In this document: piece after piece, positions 13,140-24,621 of the stretch | Layout of the letters: each line of letters begins with the position of its first letter | Position numbering within the stretch: position 1 is the stretch's first letter | Assembly (NCBI RefSeq): GCF_030936135.1 | Contig: NC_082610.1 | Span: 16,254,428-16,318,427, forward strand | Origin: Gavia stellata | Lineage: Eukaryota; Chordata; Aves; Gaviiformes; Gaviidae | Direction of reading: 5' to 3' | DNA: 64,000 nt | Position numbers and translations under genes: made by a program | Notes under the pieces: model-generated | Databases searched by the model: none | The model's input: the letters and a program-made list of their open reading frames with translations, nothing else | What the model was told of the DNA's origin: nothing

Positions 13140-14260
13140 TCCCCACGACTGCCTCTGACTGCAAGCTACCATCAGCTGCTCCGGCCTCCGCGCCGCCACG
13201 CTGCGCTTTCGCACATCCCTCGCTATTAAAAGGAGGTATTGGAGCGTGGGCGTCCCTGGCTACCGTCCCTCAAATAAGCTGTAGAAGTGCCGAGTCACCA
13301 GGCCCTTCCCGCCCTGGCAACCGACGCCTGGCAGAGGGGACGCGTGCTGGGGCTGAGGGCCGAGGTGCCGCACCGCTTCGTGGGCTGCCGTGGGCCGGCC
13401 CGGCACCTGCCGACTCGCGCACCGCCGGCTATTCGCCGCGCAGGCCGGGCTGCGGCGGAGATCGCCGAGGGGGACGAGGCTCCCCGGGCGCAGGGCGCGC
13501 CCACGCTCCCGCCGCGCCTGCCCACGGGCCCTCACGAAATGGCGGCGCCTCGCCCGGCCGCCGCGGCACCGCCCTTACCGGGCAGCGGCGAGGGCGGGCG
13601 GCCCCACGCACCCCCCGTCGGCGCGGGCCGGGAGGGAGGCGGGGTGGGGGCGGCCCGGCGCCGCCGTGCGCGGCAAGGTGTGTCCCAGGTGCCCGGGCTA
13701 TATCAGGCGGCGCGGCGGGGCGGCGCGGCTGCCCCATGGCGGCGCCCGCCATGGCCGAGCCGCGCTCCAAGCGGCCCCGCGTCACGCTGCCCGCCTGCCC
13801 GGCGCACCGCTCGCTGCCCGGCAGCCGCGTGAGGCAGAGCTTCCCGCCCGCCGTGGAGGAAGGCCTCTGCGGTGTCACCGGCGCCCTGCTGGAGCTCGCC
13901 TACTGCCTGCAGGCGCTGGTAAGGCGGCGGGCCGGGACCGGGCGGGGAGGCCCCGGGAGGCGGCCGAGGACGCAGCGGGGGTCCCCCCTCACCCTGCCCG
14001 GGCAGCCGCCGGGCACCCGGCCGCGGGGTAAGGACGTGCCCAGGGCTGGGGCAGGTCCCGCCGGCGCTGTCGGGGATTCAGGAGGGTTTCAAAGTCGGGC
14101 AGGAACGGAAGAGCGGTGTCTGCCCCGTTACTTGACCCAGCGGGATTTGGGGGCTCTCCTCGCAGCCGCACCCTACGGCGGCGCAGGGCTCCCGTAAGAG
14201 CCGCCAGCCGGCTGCGGGTCGGCGCTGCTGCCTGTGCACTTACCCCGGGGCGGCCGCTGA
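13140..14260. promoter_or_regulatory. CpG island at the ferritin-like gene promoter
   Basis: Base composition shifts abruptly from AT-rich to CpG-dense around 13140-13180 and back around 14260. The island covers the 5' flank, exon 1 and the start of intron 1 of the ferritin-like gene. ATGGCGGC (YY1-type core) occurs at 13539 and again at the start codon at 13736. Long open frames across the island on both strands reflect depletion of stop codons in GC-rich DNA, not genes. Confidence 0.85.
13698..13705 (+). promoter_or_regulatory. TATA-like element of the ferritin-like gene
   Basis: CTATATCA stands out in otherwise pure GC sequence, 31-38 bp upstream of the first in-frame ATG (13736). If functional, transcription would start within a few bases of that ATG. 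The leader would then be too short for an iron-responsive element, and the second ATG (13751) might be preferred. Confidence 0.35.
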
Positions 14261-17200
14261 CATGGCTAGAGAAACGGTGACGAAGTTCTGGAACGAGCGG
14301 GTGATGAATCGGGCACTCGCGTATTTTGGGAAATTCACATAGAGAGTTATGCCTGTGGAAAGAGGAACAGGGAATGCTAACAGCTTTGGAGTATAACTCT
14401 TGGGTGTTTTTTTCCCAAACGTTGTATGTAAAATAGTAGCGTTAACTGGTGAAGTAACAGTTTGTGAAGTTGCTGTCGGCTTAGGGTTTTCTGCTCCACA
14501 GGCAGAAACTTTGGATATGAATTAAAAACGTTACCTCTGATACCACGTAATATGCATGCCAAAATTGTGTCTGGCTATGTAACAAACATTAAGGCAACAT
14601 TTATTTTAACAAAGCCATTAGAATAAAAAACAAAATTATCAATGCCATCCCTTCTGATACTAAGCATCCACTGAGAAGCCACGCAAACTGTATTCCGTAT
14701 ATCCCCAAGATCCTTTCATCAAGCTTGGTGTCAAGCATTAGTCCAATAAAAATTTAAGTATGCAATAAAACCTCTACTTGTTAAGCATGTAGAGTAATAC
14801 TAGTGATTGGTAGCTGGGTGGGATGGAGAAAGCTCAATTAGAAACTGACTATGGATAAATCAAACCTAGAAATGTGAACATCTTAAATAGTTAATGATTG
14901 ACATAAAAGATTTACCTTAACAATTAAGTAGGTGTGGTAACATGGGCTCTACTTGAAGTCATGCAGCACCCTTGCACTGGGGAACTGTTTATAAAACACC
15001 GAATCTTGACATCTCTGCCAACAGACACACGAATGACTGACTTCAGGATAAGGATTATGCAAATATTGCAATGAATGTTCTTAATAAAACATCCCAGTAT
15101 GTACTTCCTCTTGAATGGTTTATGATCACACATGTGTATGTGTGTCATAGGTTTGGGGTATCCCAGATGGCCATAAAAATATAAGAGAAAAATGTGAACT
15201 TGTATTATGTATATAACTTCTCCGCATTTTTTCTGAACAGAACAACCTTGATGAAACACAAGTATTTCATATTTAAGCAGGGTAATAGATGAAAGCAGGA
15301 AGACAACAAAAAGCAGAAAAACTTATGAAATACATATACTTGTTCCTTACACCTCCTAGGCAGGCTACAAGCCAACAGCTTGATATGCAGTGCTGCAACC
15401 CAGAGTGTGTTCAAGAGACAAAAGCTGTGCTGTATTGCATAGGCACGTTTAGGGAACCAGCAAATCGAGAGACTGCAGTTCCCTCAATTCGGTTCTTAGC
15501 ATATTCCCAGCTGCTGTCTCTCATGCTCCTCAACATCGGAGCTGTACAGAGCCAATGTTGGAACTAGTATAGCCTGGTGGCTCTCCTTCGCTACCTGTCT
15601 CTAATACATCCTCTTTATGGGATAGCAATACCATGGATAAAATTCTTATGATATAAGATCTGATAGATCTAGGAGCATAGTTAAGTGGTTAAAGTTGTTA
15701 CTTTCTCTCGTAGAACAGAACAAGGCTTGCAGTGGGTTTAGGGTTGTAATATCTGAAGTATTCCTAGGCATGAGCTACATACAATATTAAAGGTGTATAC
15801 AGTATAGTTCAGTAGCAGTATTCTTTATTTTGGAATAACATTATCCATAATGAAGCTGATACATAGATGCAAAGTTTGCTTGTTCTCTTTTTGGTATTTG
15901 CCTCATCTTCCTCATACCTTTGAAAGTTAACTTTTCACTGGAATGCTGACCTGAAGGGATAAATCTCATGTTCCCTGTGCTGGGACTATGTTTAAAAAAC
16001 AAAATGAACAAAAAAACTCACACAAAACACAATAACAAAGCAAAAAACCCACAACACCCACCTCCTCCCCCCAACCACTCATAAGTAAAATACTCTTGAG
16101 GATCTCTCTCTGCTACTGAGGGAGAACATCAGCACTATACAGTTACCTGTCCAGTATTAACAGACAGAAGGAGTTCTAGTAGTACAGAGATTTTTCATTT
16201 AAGACCATAACTACTTACTTCATTTACTGCAGAAATTTGGATGAAGGTCTTCAAAGTGATTGTGCTGGTAGAACAGCTTCCATTGGAAGAGTCTCCTGAG
16301 TTCTGATAAGGCCATATTCTGCTGCAAGTGAGTCCCATCTCCAGCAAATCTTAACATTTGTTTTTTGTGTGCTTAGGGTGAATATTTTGATCAGTCACAT
16401 GTGGCTCTACCAAATGTTTCAAAGTTCTTCTTGCATCAAGCTCTGGAAGAGAGGAAAGCCGCAGAGGCTTTGATGAAGTATCAGCAAGAAAGAGGAGGCC
16501 ATTACTGTTCTAAAACCATCCAGGTGGGTAGCAGACAACAAGCTTTCAAGCAGTTGCAATCCGTAGTAATTACTCTAACTTCTTGCATTATATTGTTGGT
16601 ACTTCAGATGTCTGCATTCATCCACTATTAAATTTCCAGATATTATTTCCCTGTCATATTAGTGTACATGGTTTTGTTCTTGATTGTGATGCCTAGAAAC
16701 TGCCAGACATACAGTCCTAACTCTATGTGGTTGCTTTCTAGCCCAAAAGAGTATGAACAGTGGTCCCTTTTTTCTTTCACTCAGCTGGAAACTGCCGTTT
16801 CCAGTGTGCTGTAATGGATTATGAGAGTCTCCTTAAACTGTGCTGAAACAGCCCACTTGTCTCCTTCAAATTGGAACTAAATAGCAGCCTAGAAGCCATT
16901 TGCACCTAAGAAAGGTGGTAAGGAAGGAGGTGGGAGAAACATCTAGCTTGTGGCAGTAGTTGATCTGTTGGAGCACAGCTCAAGAGAGAATTTGAACTAG
17001 AGATCTGACTCAGGCTTGCACAGGTACAAAGGAATAACTCAAAAGTTATCAGGAAAAAAACCCATCTCATATTTTCAAGACCAAGGGGCTAATTCTCCTC
17101 TACCAAATTCGTATTCTGTAAATAATTAATACAGAATGCTCTTCTTTGGCCTACCATAGCAGTTGTTACGCTGTAGAAAGTAAACACAGAAAGATTTTCA

Positions 17201-18357
17201 AGATGGCCTTTTTAAATATTCAGTTTGAATCAAGGAAGACTTTATAGTGGCCTTCCAGTACTTAAAGGGGGCCTAGAGGAAAGATGGGGAGGGACTCTAT
17301 CAGGAGACTAGTGATAGGATGAGGGGTAATGGTTTTAAACTGAAAGAGGGTACATTTGGATTAGATATTAAGAAGAAGTTCTTCACTCTGAGGGTGGTGA
17401 AGCACTGGAACAGGTTGCCCAGAGAAGTTGTGGATGCTCCCTCCCTGGAAGTGTTCAAGGCCAGGTTGGACGGGGCTTTGAGCAACCTGGTCTAGTGGAA
17501 GGTGTCCCTGCCCACAGCAGGGGGATTGTAACTAGATGACCGTTAAGGTCCCCTCCAACCCAAACCATTCTATCATTCTATGATAGGGTTTCCCGGTGTA
17601 AGAACGCTCCTCAGGCATAGCTGCTGCTATCTAAATCTCTGTTCCTTGAAAAAGCGCTTGGGTTCTGCCACCTCTATATGATTACAGTCATCCAACTCTG
17701 CAAAAAAACAACAGATGCTCCAAACTAGAAGGAGTTATTGCAAAATCCTAGCACATCTTGTTTTGAGCGCCAGGTGAGTTGCAGGAAACCATCAATGAAT
17801 ACAGTAAGATGAGCTGTTCTTCTGAATAAATTTAATTCTGTCTTTGTTTTTAGAAACCAAACTGTGAGTACGCAGTCGGTCTGATGAAAGCCCTGGAAGT
17901 AGCAATGGTACAGTGGAAAACTATGATACGGTATTTTGAAGAGCTTTATGCGCTGAGTATTGAAAACGCAGACCCTCATAGCGCAAGCACTATCAAGAAA
18001 CAATTTATTGGGCCCAAAATCCGGAAGATCAAGCTGATGGGAGATCTACTGACCAATGCTCGCAGGCTTGACTGTTCCCAAGACGGCAGAAATAGTCTTG
18101 GGGATTACTTTATGGACCGGTTGCAGAAAGAGTTCAGAACAGGCATAGAGCCAGAGCCTAGTCAGCACTGCAGCCCCTGCCCACCTCTCCAGCAGTGTAC
18201 AGGAGCTGCAGAGGGTCTGAAGCGACCCCAGAGAGAATCTTCCCAGTACAGAAATGGCATAGGGCCAATCTATGCAACCATACACTGTACTACCACGCTG
18301 CCACAGTGTAATGATGGGACAGGAGCAAAAGTGAAGCAGGGCAGGGAGGGACTTTAA
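13736..18357 (+). CDS. divergent ferritin-family protein, ferroxidase site lost (3 exons)
   Basis: Exons join in frame as 13736-13918, 16377-16523 and 17854-18357, with GT/AG junctions, giving 277 aa. From V32 the product aligns with ferritin H without gaps through helices A-D (VRQ..., YFD, VAL.N..KFFLHQ..EER, RGG, KP.C, NADPH, GD..TN.R). Exon 2 is 147 bp, as in FTH1. Ferroxidase equivalents are replaced: E27 by L51, Y34 by L58, H65 by A89, E107 by W131 and Q141 by K165; only E61/E62 remain (E85/E86). The 3-fold channel D131 and E134 are S155 and K158. Iron oxidation and entry are therefore unlikely, although a four-helix fold and cage assembly remain possible. FTH1's third intron is absent. 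There is a basic N-terminal extension (RSKRPRV, residues 10-16) and a 71-residue C-terminal tail. The start at 13736 has a good Kozak context; M6 at 13751 has a stronger one. The reading frame and splice sites are intact, so a pseudogene is unlikely. Orthology to a named ferritin gene is not established. Confidence 0.85.
13919..16376 (+). other. intron 1 of the ferritin-like gene
   Basis: The donor is GTAAGG directly after the CTG codon at 13918. The acceptor is TTGTGTGCTTAG ending at 16376, before GGTGAATATTTT. The position (after 61 codons, phase 0) corresponds to FTH1 intron 1, which follows codon 38. The first 340 bp belong to the CpG island and the rest is AT-rich. I see no other gene or recognisable repeat in it. 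Confidence 0.85.
16524..17853 (+). other. intron 2 of the ferritin-like gene
   Basis: The donor is CAG|GTGGGTAG at 16524 and the acceptor is TTTGTTTTTAG ending at 17853. It is phase 0 and matches FTH1 intron 2. It contains the CR1 fragment at 17236-17584 and nothing else recognised. Confidence 0.85.
17236..17584 (+). mobile_element. CR1 LINE, 5'-truncated 3' end
   Basis: The sequence carries the hallmark end of avian CR1: AAAGGGGGCCTAGAGGAAAG, TGGTTTTAAACTGAAAGAGG, GAACAGGTTGCCCAGAGA, then CTCCAACCCAAACCATTCTA, ending in the short octamer tail ATCATTCTATGAT. It is about 350 bp, in the same orientation as the host gene, with few differences from the consensus I recall. CR1 normally inserts without target-site duplications and lacks a poly(A) tail, as here. 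The left boundary is approximate. Confidence 0.93.
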
Positions 18358-18692
18358 TGCTGTGGCTGTTGCAGCTATGGGGCAGCTCCTAAGGCAGACC
18401 TGTATAGAGGGTGGCCTTGAGACCAGAACTCAGGAGACATGATGCTGTATCGCTCCTCCTGCTTTACACCTTGTCCCCTTGTCCTCTGTTGAGCCACAGC
18501 TCAAAATCTAGCCCATACCGTTATTTTGTTTAAATGATAGCAAGGTTGCTAGTTATCTAGGTTGTCGGCATTAGTCAAACACTTTTATCTATGCACTTCC
18601 TAAAAGCCAAAAGCTTTTAAGCCTCTTTGCAGTCTTAAATGATTAATAGGATTAGTTAGTGCAAGTTATTTTTAATGGTATATAAAACTTCT

Positions 18693-18698
18693 AATAAA
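18693..18698 (+). terminator. poly(A) signal of the ferritin-like gene
   Basis: AATAAA lies 336 bp after the stop codon, followed by an A-rich stretch. It is the first canonical signal downstream of the stop, so the mRNA probably ends near 18715. Confidence 0.65.
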
Positions 18699-18769
18699 AA
18701 AACCCTGCAACTTTAGTACGAGGAAACTTATATATGGCAGAAAATCCAAAGATTTAGTTTTATATTATT

Positions 18770-18821
18770 AGATATTTTATATTACTAACAGATACTTTAC
18801 ATTACTAACAAGTATACTAAC
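18770..18821. repeat. 20-bp tandem repeat, 2.6 copies
   Basis: AGATATTTTATATTACTAAC (18770-18789) is followed directly by AGATACTTTACATTACTAAC (18790-18809, two mismatches) and a shortened third copy ending at 18821. It lies just past the presumed cleavage site of the ferritin-like transcript. Confidence 0.85.
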
Positions 18822-21800
18822 ATAATGAACTTTTTAAGACTTGTTTTAAAACAAAGTTTTCTTGTTTTATTTCTATCATAGTAGCAATTTAAATAAGTCA
18901 TCTAATTAATTTACTTATCAGCCAGGTATTTCTAGTGGTATACTTCTCCAAGATGAAGGATGCAAACATTTCCTCAACAGTGGGAATAAGACAATGTGCT
19001 GGTTTTCTCCACATTTATTTGCCTAGTTGGCTTTTCTCATCCTCAGAAAGCAGATAAGAGACAAATTAGGGGTTCTCATTAGATGTGATATTTACAGGTT
19101 CTAGTGCATATTTTGCAAGTGTCACTGAAGACACTAGCTCTAGGGCTCTGTCCAGACCTAGCCTAGGATGGTTGCTTTAATTACCATACAGACCCCTATT
19201 TCAGCTGGCTAAATTATGGTATTACTATGGTACTACTGCTATTTCTTGTATTCCCTATCTTGGTCCTCAGTAGAGGAATAAAATCCTAGTGAAAATGCAG
19301 CACACTTTTAACTAGAATTGCACCATAAAGAGTGGCCACTCACTACTTTTGCATTTCAGTGTGTTCAATTAGGGGGGCTATTAGCACCACCGAGCCTAAA
19401 GCCTTTTTTTACTTTAGCCAGCTTGGTTAAAGTTCAAAGGTGTCCAAATTCCTTCCATTCATCTTCTACAGGAGTGCTTCTCTTTCTGTACACTGGCTAC
19501 CAAGGTCACCTAGGAAGAGCAACTGGCTAGATCAGCTGCCTGCAGCTAGGGTTTTCTGTCATTATGTACAGCATCTTTTATGCAATTGGGGTTTGCTTCA
19601 TTGAAAGATTGTCTTACTCTTTTATGTAATACTGTAAGCAATACTCCTATGCTTGAAAATAAATTCAGTTCAACGCTAAGAATGGCACTTTGCATCTACG
19701 TTGTATTCCTCAATTTACCACATAGGCATGCTAGTATTCTTCTCCAAGAGATTTTGCATATGTATACAAAATTGCACCAGTACTTTTCTACTACTAAGAA
19801 AGTTGCACAAGATAGAAGCAGACCACAGAATGAATTAAGGTAAGAACACTGCACAATGAAACATTTTCAGTAAACTCTGCCTATTATAGACAGCTGCAGT
19901 TAAGCAGCCATTTCTGCAAAAAAACCCCACCTACTTTATGTTGGTGTTGTAACACAGGACAGACAATTACAATGCAGATGCTTTCCCAATCTTTCTGTTA
20001 ATATGATTCAACTCAGGGAGGGGAATCACCCCTGTATTCATCTGTAAAAATACTGCAGGGTGCCACAAGAATGGCTTTTAGCAACATGCTAGATTTGCCT
20101 ATGTTGAGATGGCTGCTCTCTAATGCAGCAGTACTTTAAAAGATATTTCCATCCTCATGCTGAGCATACCTTACTCAACAATTAGTTCCACTGACTGCAA
20201 CTCAAGGCGAATAAAAGCAATGGAATCCACCCCTCTCAGTATTAAAATATAGTTCACTAACTGAGCAGAGCAAAGCTACTGACTGAATTATAAGCTAGTG
20301 CCATATAAAACCACTTCCAATACTACTGGTAATGTTCGACCTACTTCTACAACAGTCTTCTCCTTTAAGAGTTGGTGACCTTCTGAAATGTAGGTACAGC
20401 CTCCTCCACGGTTTCCAGCACTTAAGACTGTCTTTTACCTTAAATGAATTCCAACATAACAAAGAGCCCAATATTTTAATTTTTCAAAGCAAGACTGACT
20501 TACTTGCCTCTTCTTTTTCCCTGAAATACTGCCATGTCTGGCTCTCAGAGACTCTTCTCATACTCATCTTTGTAGACAAAGGTATCCACACATTCTCAGA
20601 TTTTAAGTCTCTCTCTCTCCCTTTTCCAAAACACATTCTGGGCCCTCTGCCTGAAGACACAATTCTATTAATTTTAGATAAACTCACAATCAGATATTTT
20701 CCCAGTCTCTACTTTCTGAAAAAGAAAAGAGAAGTCAGTCAGTTACTGTAGATAACAAGCTCTTCTTGTCCACGTGCTGCTTCTGCTGAGAGGGTGCATA
20801 TGCTTGCGAATATGATCTCAAACTTTGTTAACAATACCTGTCTATTGTATAGAGGATGAGTCTGTCCAAGCTTCTCAGCATAGGAAGTACAATCTGCCTC
20901 TGCCTTCCCAGCTTCCTTTTCAATCGCACCCTGAAAAAAAGGAGATGAATGTGGTACAGGTATACGGGCAACAACACTTAGAGAAACTTTACAAATTCTC
21001 TTTCTTTGCTGAATGCTTGTTCATTCACACACTCCTGTATCTCTACTTCCAAAGCAATGCCCAAACGCACCATCTGGGGCAGCTCAGAATAGCTATAGTA
21101 GCACCAGTACCCTAAATACAGCACCCAAACTGGAAGCTCTGGAGAAACCTAATCTTTACTGAAATTATGAGTTAAAACCACAGAGGCTTCCAAACAGGTG
21201 TTAACAATGGCATACTTCTAAATGCTTGCCATAAGCACTACCTATGGTTGCATGGAAGGGGCCCTTGCTGCTGCCTACTCTCAGAGTGAGGAATTCACTT
21301 AAAAGTCTCTAGGTGGAGATCATGCTGTCCTTCATCCTCTCCACTATGGCCACAGAAAATTGAAGAGAGCACCTCAGGATTTGTTCTTTGCAAGGACTAT
21401 TTTTCAGGCACCACTGTACAAGGCAACATCTTTTGGACAAACCCATCTTTGGGAATAATAGGGGAAAGTGAATGTTAGTTCTGGTGGCAGCAGCAGGGAA
21501 GGAGTCAAGGGCACCTTCACTGGAAGATCACTCCGAGCAGAATTCACCATCTAGTCACGGCCTTCTGACTTTTTCACTTAGGCGAATTCACACACTTAAG
21601 CGCGTTCATGGGCAATTACTGGCAGTCTCCTTGTATTGCTTGTCCAAGTCCCACCATTTGTTACCACTTTGCCCAAGGTAACCACTATGCACGCAAGTCC
21701 CAGAGTGCCTTTTCCTGGGCTCAAATATAACCTAGAAACACACAGTGGCAGAATACGCTACAACACTGGCTAAATATTAGGTAAAATTACATTTTCCACA

Positions 21801-23379
21801 AATGAAACCAATGATCTGGAGAGAGTTTAAGCGTCTTGAGTGGGTCACATAGCCAGCACCAAGCCTTGACATCCCAATTTACATGTTCAGTTGTTACAGC
21901 ATTCAACTATTTCTCATTTGTACTTCTTATGCAATACTGTATACCTAGTGCTATTTTGAATACAAATTATTTTTACTTTTTTAACTGTTCAATAAAGGTT
22001 AAAAAAACCCCTAAACTGTTCATTCCTTCTGGATCAAAGAACCTCTGAAATAACAGTGAAGTGTTTCCACAAGTTTACTACTCTGCCTCTCAGAAACAGC
22101 TGGGCGATACACTTCTAAATGTGTAAGTGTGGTCAACAGCTGATCTCCCTGGGACATACCGCTTTTCAGCATTGGATACAGTAAAAGAACAAACTTGTAC
22201 AGAGTCCAAAACATATACTGTTTTCTTTAAATAAAAATTTTATCTTTTGGGGATAATGACAGAATGTGACTAACAGTTCATATCTTTATCTGTACTCGAA
22301 GACATTTAAGTAAGTAGAAAATGTGGACTGCAAATAAGGAATTTTTGCAAAAAACAAATCATATAACAGCAAAAGAAGCCACCATCATGATAGCCCCTCT
22401 GAGGTCATAGGCACTGGGACTGGAGACTAGATCATTAATGGATGTTTTTTACTTTTCCAGATTCTCTCAGTCAGCCCTTTGCCCTGCTGAAGACAGAGCT
22501 TTGCCTTTGATTTTGAATGAGTTGAAACTTCACCAACATTTATAACTGCAGAATGAGATTCATGTTAGCTCATGGTACATTAAAAATCCTCATAACTATT
22601 TTAATCATGAAGTCAATGAAATCACACAGTTGAATTGCTGAAGTGCTTCCATATCGGAAAAAGAACCAAATTTCTCATCTCAAATGATATTCCAAAAACA
22701 GAGTAAAAACTCCAGCACCCCTGAGAGATGTTACCAAAAACCATCCCATTTCTCCAAGGTCCAAACTCTGCCACTGTTACCTGAAACAACAAATTCTTGT
22801 TGCACAAGCAATCCAACTGCAGTGCAACTATACATGCAGCAAAATGCTACTTCACGAGGTGAAGTCAATCTCTTCAAAGACTTCAGAATTAAGGCAAACA
22901 AAGGATGGGGTTGAAAGAGGAACCTGAAATGCAAATTTATACATGTAGCTCATGTGAAAAGAGTGATCTGCTGAAGTGATAGCTGAACGTAACTCAGGCC
23001 TCAGCTCTCCTCCGATACGTCATTACTAAACCATTACTGCATTGCTTTATTCGAGGAATCAAAATACTTCCTGTGATAAATATGGTTGCAACTTGCTCAG
23101 GCACTAGCTGGGTGTCTCAGCTGCTCCAGACCTCACCCTCCCACACAACTTCTTTTTGTTCTGAGGTGAAATAGTTTCAATAACCGCGCTTGAGTCTTGC
23201 TGAACGTTTTCCATTCTCGGTAGGTATCGCTGAACCGTACCTGCATCAGATGTCGGCAGGGACACCCTGATTCCTAAGAAAAAGGCTAACGCGCCTCAAC
23301 GGGCCCCAGAGACATCGCTTCTTCTGCTGGGAAATTTTTTCCCCAGGTGAGAGCAGAGAGCTTTTGCTCCCGAGTAAGG
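18822..23379. other. intergenic, upstream flank of MYOD1
   Basis: AT-rich sequence with only short open frames and no recognised exon or repeat. In mammals the MYOD1 distal regulatory region lies about 5 kb upstream, which would fall near 19.4 kb here. E-boxes of the CAGCTG type occur around 19203 and 19534, but nothing marks a defined enhancer by sequence alone. Confidence 0.6.
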
Positions 23380-23617
23380 GCTCTCCTGGATGGGCCCGCT
23401 CCTTCCCTCACCTCCGCGTCCCGGAGACCCGGCGGGCCCTCGCCCTCCCGCGGGAGTCGTGGCCCTAATACCTGCCCCAGACCGCAGCCCCCGCTCACGG
23501 CGCGGAGGTGAGGGAGGGAAGCCCCGTCCCCGGGCGGCTCCGGCGGCGGGCCGCTGCCCCCCTCTAGAGGCAGCCATGTCACGCCACCGCCTCCCGCCCA
23601 GCGCAGCGCCACCAGGC

Positions 23618-23630
23618 GGCCGCCATTTTG
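23618..23630 (-). promoter_or_regulatory. YY1-type motif, possible antisense start
   Basis: On the minus strand the bases read CAAAATGGCGGCC, a strong match to the YY1 consensus that often sits at or just after transcription starts. Downstream on that strand are donor-like sequences (CAG|GTATTAG near 23474-23480, GGAG|GTGAGG near 23415). Together these suggest a divergent transcript about 0.8 kb upstream of MYOD1, but no coding exon is recognised. Confidence 0.3.
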
Positions 23631-24158
23631 AGCGCGGTCGCCCCGCCGGCTCCCTCCGGCCACGACCTTTCCCGTCTGGCCTCTCCCCGCGCACCCGGTG
23701 CCCCCGCGGGGCGGGCACGGCCGTGGCTCTCCGCGGTGGCCCCGGGCCCCGGCGCCTCGCCGCCGCCCGGGGGTGCCGCCCGCACCGTCCGCCCTCACGA
23801 ACGCCCCCGGAGTAGTTACCCTGTGGCCGCAGAACCGCACAGCCGCGGCCGGCGCGGAGAAACCTGTCCCGCGGCTGGGGTTCCTTCCCTGAGAGAAACC
23901 AGCGGAGCCGCTGCCCTGCTCTGCCCTGCCCTGCCCGGGGGCGAAGTGTGCGCCGCCGCCGACCACCGGCCGGCACGCGCAGGGAAACGCGCTGCAAAAC
24001 GCCTCGCGCCGCCGGGCACGAGAGCCCGTCCCCGCCGGGGCGTGCGGGAGGAGCGGGGAGCCCCGCTGTACCCCGGGGCAAGCGGCCGGCGGCTGCCGGC
24101 ACCTCCGGGCATCGGGGAGCCTTGCTTTCCCTGGCTGGCGGGGCAGGGCGGGCTGCTT

Positions 24159-24196
24159 AAAGAGAAAAAAAAAGGGGGGGCGGGGGGGGGGGAAGG
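24159..24196 (+). promoter_or_regulatory. A9G7-C-G11 purine tract upstream of MYOD1
   Basis: A 22-base pure purine run (with A9 then G7), a single C at 24181, then G11 and AAGG. It lies about 200-235 bp upstream of the TATA box. Two long G runs make Sp/KLF-type binding and G-quadruplex formation plausible. I infer no specific regulator. Confidence 0.5.
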
Positions 24197-24394
24197 CAGC
24201 GGTGCAGCGGAGCGCCGGCAGCGGCCGGCGTTAGCTCTGCAACAGCCCGAGCGCCCGCAACAACGCCCCGACGTCGCCCCGCGCCCGCGGGACACCGCGC
24301 CCCCCCGCCGCTCCGGGGGCCCCGGCGGCCGCGGCCCCCTCCCCGCCCCGCCGCGCCCCGCCCCGTCCTGACCGCCGCGCCGGGGGGGCTCCGG

Positions 24395-24402
24395 CATAAA
24401 TA
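24395..24402 (+). promoter_or_regulatory. MYOD1 TATA box
   Basis: CATAAATA sits in GC-rich DNA 220 bp upstream of the start codon. This predicts transcription from about 24425 and a 5' leader of roughly 195 bases. No upstream ATG occurs in that leader; a CAGCTG E-box is at 24597-24602. Confidence 0.75.
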
Positions 24403-24621
24403 CAGCCCCGAGTGGCGCTCCCGGACCGGCGCGGCTGGGGAGGGGGTCGGCGGCGGCAGCAGTCAGCGCTGGTGGCCTCGCCTGAGAGAGGGTGTGAGGG
24501 CCGCCGCTCCGCGCATCCGCCTGGCCGGTACCTGCGGCAGCACAGCCCGGTCGAAGCCCCCTCTCTTCTGATCCCCTCACTCATCCCCTCTGGCCCAGCT
24601 GCCGTCTCCTCCGCCGCCCCC

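Noticed and set aside
13287-14197. Several long overlapping open frames on both strands around the ferritin-like exon 1
   Set aside because: GC-rich DNA has few stop codons; only the frame spliced at 13918 continues into ferritin homology.
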